Shown: positions 13,724 through 15,472 of the stretch, in pieces
Layout of the letters: each line of letters opens with the position of its first letter
How positions within the stretch are numbered: position 1 is the first letter of the stretch
Assembly: GCA_036563805.1 (NCBI GenBank)
Contig: DATCLS010000047.1
Location: 1 to 15,472, forward strand
DNA: 15,472 bases
Direction of reading: 5' to 3'
From: DATCLS01 sp036563805
GTDB taxonomy: Bacteria > Actinomycetota > Acidimicrobiia > Acidimicrobiales > VFJN01
Notes under the pieces: model-generated
What the model was told of the DNA's origin: nothing
The model's input: the letters and a program-made list of their open reading frames with translations, nothing else
Database searches by the model: none
Made by a program: the position numbers and the translations under genes

Positions 13724-15472
13724 ATGCCCCCCGAGTCTCCCCTCGACGCGACGGGCGTGGCCCAACGGACGTTCTCCACGGCGCGCCGGGGCTACGACCA
13801 GGAGGAGGTGCGGGCGTTCCTGGGGGAGGTGGCGGCCGTCGTCGCCCGGCTCACCGACGAGCTGGCCCGCGCCAACGCCCGCGCCGAGGAGGCCGAGGCC
13901 CGGGCGCACCTGGCCGAGCATCTGGACCAGCTCGACCAGCACCGGCTCGTCGAGCTGGTCGGCGAGGAGACGGCGCGGGTGCTCGACACGGCGCGGGCCG
14001 CGGCGTCCGACATCCGCACCAAGGCGCAGGAGTCGGCGGCCCGCCTGGTCGAACAGGGGCACGAGGACGCCCGGGCGCTGATCGCCGAGGCCGAGGCCGA
14101 CGCCGCCGCCCGCAAGGAGGAGATCCTGGCCGCCGTTGAGGAGCTGCGCCGGCAGGCCGAGGGCGAGCTCGACCGCCGGCGGGCGGAGGGGGAGGAGGCG
14201 GCCGCCGAGATCCGCCGGGCCGCCGAGGCCGAGCGCGATCGGCTGATCGCCGCGGGCGAGGCCGCCCGGGCGCAGGCGGAAGCCGACGCCGAGCAGATCC
14301 GGGAGGCCGCCCGCGAGGAGGGCCGCCACCTGGTGGCCGAGGCCCAGGCAGCCCGGGAGCGGGTGCTGCGCGACCTGGCCCGCCGCCGCCGAACCGCCCG
14401 CGAGCAGCTGGAGCGGCTCAACGCCGCCCGCGAGCGGCTGCTGGCGGCGTACGCCGTCGTGCGGCGGACCGTCGACGAGGCGACCACCGAGCTGACCGTC
14501 GCCCTGCCCGAGGCCAAGGTGGCCAGCGAGCAGGCCATGCGGCGGGTGCAGGACGAGGCCGAGGCCACCGTCGAGGAGCTCGAGGCCGAGCTGTCGGCCG
14601 CCCGTATGGCCGGGCTGCTCGACGAGGCGCCCATGCCGGTCTTCCTGCCGGACGGGCCGTCCGGCCCGGACGGCGACGCGGGCCGGGACGGCTCCGCGCT
14701 CACCACCCCGGACGCCTCGCCCCCGACCGCCGGCGCCCCCGGTCCGGACGGCGAGCGCCCCGCCGCCGGCGCGCCCGCCGCCGGCACGAGCGGCGCCGCT
14801 GCCGGCACGCCTGCCGCCGACGGGGCGCCTGCCGCCGCCAAGGACGGGGTCGGTCCCGCCGCGGCTGGTACGCCGCTGCCCGCCGGCCGAGATCGGACGT
14901 CTGCCGCCCGTGGGGCCCCCACCACCACGGGCACACCAGCCGCCGGGGTATCTGCCGCCGCCAAGGACGGGGTCGGTCCCGCCGCCGCGCCGCCCGCCGG
15001 CCGTGACGGCTCGCCAGCCGCGGCCGATGTGCCGCCCGCCGCCGGCGCGCCCGGCGGAGCCGGTGGGCCGCCCGCCGGCCGTGACGGCTCGGCCCCGCCC
15101 GCCGCCGGCGCACCGGCCGCTTCTGGCGCATCTGCCGCTGCCCGTGATGAGGCGCCTCCGGCTGCCGCCGTACGGGCCGCCGGCGATGGCGCCGCGGCCA
15201 CCGGTGGGCCGTCCGCGCCGACCGCTCGACCCACCACGGACGCCGCCGACCCGTCCGGCCCCTCCGCGGCCCCGGCGGGCCCGACTGTTCCGCCCGCCCC
15301 CGGCGCGCCCGGGTCCCGCCCCGGCGCTCGGCCCGCTGATCCAGCTGTCTCGCCCGCCCCCGAGGCGCCGGCCGGCGCCTCCGCCCCCTCACCGCCGGAC
15401 GGCCGCTCGGGCAGGCCACTCACTGCTGGCCGGGACGCCGCAGCCGGCGATCCGGCCCCGCCGCCCCCGCCG
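13724..15472 (+). CDS. DivIVA/SepIVA-like coiled-coil protein with very long low-complexity tail (cut by window edge)
   Basis: At least 583 aa and still open at the right edge. The N-terminus MPPESPLDATGVAQRTFSTARRGYDQEEVRAFLGEVA (1-37) matches the DivIVA membrane-binding domain, with the RRGYDxxEVxAFL signature. Residues ~38-298 are a nearly continuous Ala/Glu/Arg coiled coil. From ~300 (MPVFLPDGPSGPDGD) to the edge the sequence is Ala/Pro/Gly-rich with duplicated blocks, ending in poly-Pro. DivIVA proteins mark curved membrane and recruit growth or division proteins. The neighbouring YlbL-like gene suggests the region that, in related genomes as I recall it, holds coaD, DUF177, rpmF and rnc, and hence a SepIVA-type protein; that is inference. 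The tail is much longer than in Wag31 (about 260 aa in total). Confidence 0.88.
   Translation, partial: MPPESPLDATGVAQRTFSTARRGYDQEEVRAFLGEVAAVVARLTDELARANARAEEAEARAHLAEHLDQLDQHRLVELVGEETARVLDTARAAASDIRTKAQESAARLVEQGHEDARALIAEAEADAAARKEEILAAVEELRRQAEGELDRRRAEGEEAAAEIRRAAEAERDRLIAAGEAARAQAEADAEQIREAAREEGRHLVAEAQAARERVLRDLARRRRTAREQLERLNAARERLLAAYAVVRRTVDEATTELTVALPEAKVASEQAMRRVQDEAEATVEELEAELSAARMAGLLDEAPMPVFLPDGPSGPDGDAGRDGSALTTPDASPPTAGAPGPDGERPAAGAPAAGTSGAAAGTPAADGAPAAAKDGVGPAAAGTPLPAGRDRTSAARGAPTTTGTPAAGVSAAAKDGVGPAAAPPAGRDGSPAAADVPPAAGAPGGAGGPPAGRDGSAPPAAGAPAASGASAAARDEAPPAAAVRAAGDGAAATGGPSAPTARPTTDAADPSGPSAAPAGPTVPPAPGAPGSRPGARPADPAVSPAPEAPAGASAPSPPDGRSGRPLTAGRDAAAGDPAPPPPP
14831..14985 (+). 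repeat. Duplicated 32-bp block in DivIVA tail
   Basis: Identical 32-bp copies at 14831-14862 and 14954-14985 (offset 123 bp, 41 codons) encode AAAKDGVGPAA. In-frame duplication within the low-complexity tail. Confidence 0.8.
14990..15091 (+). repeat. Duplicated 24-bp block in DivIVA tail
   Basis: Identical 24-bp copies at 14990-15013 and 15068-15091 (offset 78 bp, 26 codons) encode PPAGRDGS. Like the preceding pair they keep frame. Confidence 0.8.

Noticed and set aside
13792..15423. Minus-strand 543-codon open frame opposite the DivIVA-like gene
   Set aside because: Its Ala/Ser/Arg-rich text mirrors the coiled coil and tail of the + strand gene, which has a clear DivIVA N-terminus. It is an antisense shadow.

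Overview
This window reads as chromosomal DNA from a very GC-rich actinobacterium. Third codon positions are almost always G or C, GTG starts are common, and several genes look leaderless. The gene set (a DUF2342-type zinc metallopeptidase, a MoaE / small membrane protein / MreB operon, a YlbL-like PDZ-Lon protease beside a DivIVA protein, and a membrane-anchored HtrA relative with an N-terminal DDRLWRHPSE motif) fits the class Acidimicrobiia best. That placement is inference. No rRNA, tRNA, CRISPR, phage or insertion sequence is visible, and nearly all sequence is coding.

Left part (1-3837): the Pro-rich C-terminus of a + strand gene enters from the left edge and converges on a minus-strand zinc metallopeptidase. 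Next, divergently, comes an atypical NAD(P)-binding SDR protein with a C-terminal membrane tail. It converges on an epoxide hydrolase whose promoter has a 19-bp spacer filled by a SoxR/MerR-like dyad.

Middle part (3917-9663): a membrane-anchored HtrA-like protein with all three catalytic residues replaced is divergent from the moaE - small TM protein - mreB operon. Then come a PRMT-like methyltransferase and a HEAT-repeat protein (both minus strand) and a TetR-family regulator.

Right part (9734-15472): this is the most unusual section. A 749-aa minus-strand protein has a hydrophobic segment at each end, 16 tandem 11-residue basic Ala-rich repeats, and 11 copies of an acidic-x-Thr-hydrophobic motif. 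I recognise no family for it. Its start codon is 10 bp from the start of a divergent YlbL-like PDZ/Lon (S16) protease, which carries a long disordered N-terminal extension. A DivIVA/SepIVA-like coiled-coil protein follows, with a low-complexity tail of nearly 300 residues that runs off the right edge.

Themes: (1) five genes have a TANNNT-like -10 box 7-8 nt before the start codon and no Shine-Dalgarno, suggesting leaderless transcription; (2) two enzyme folds (HtrA, SDR) have lost canonical catalytic residues; (3) several proteins of the cell envelope and division type (MreB, DivIVA, YlbL-like, the 11-mer repeat protein) lie within 10 kb. All functional statements come from motif reading without database searches.
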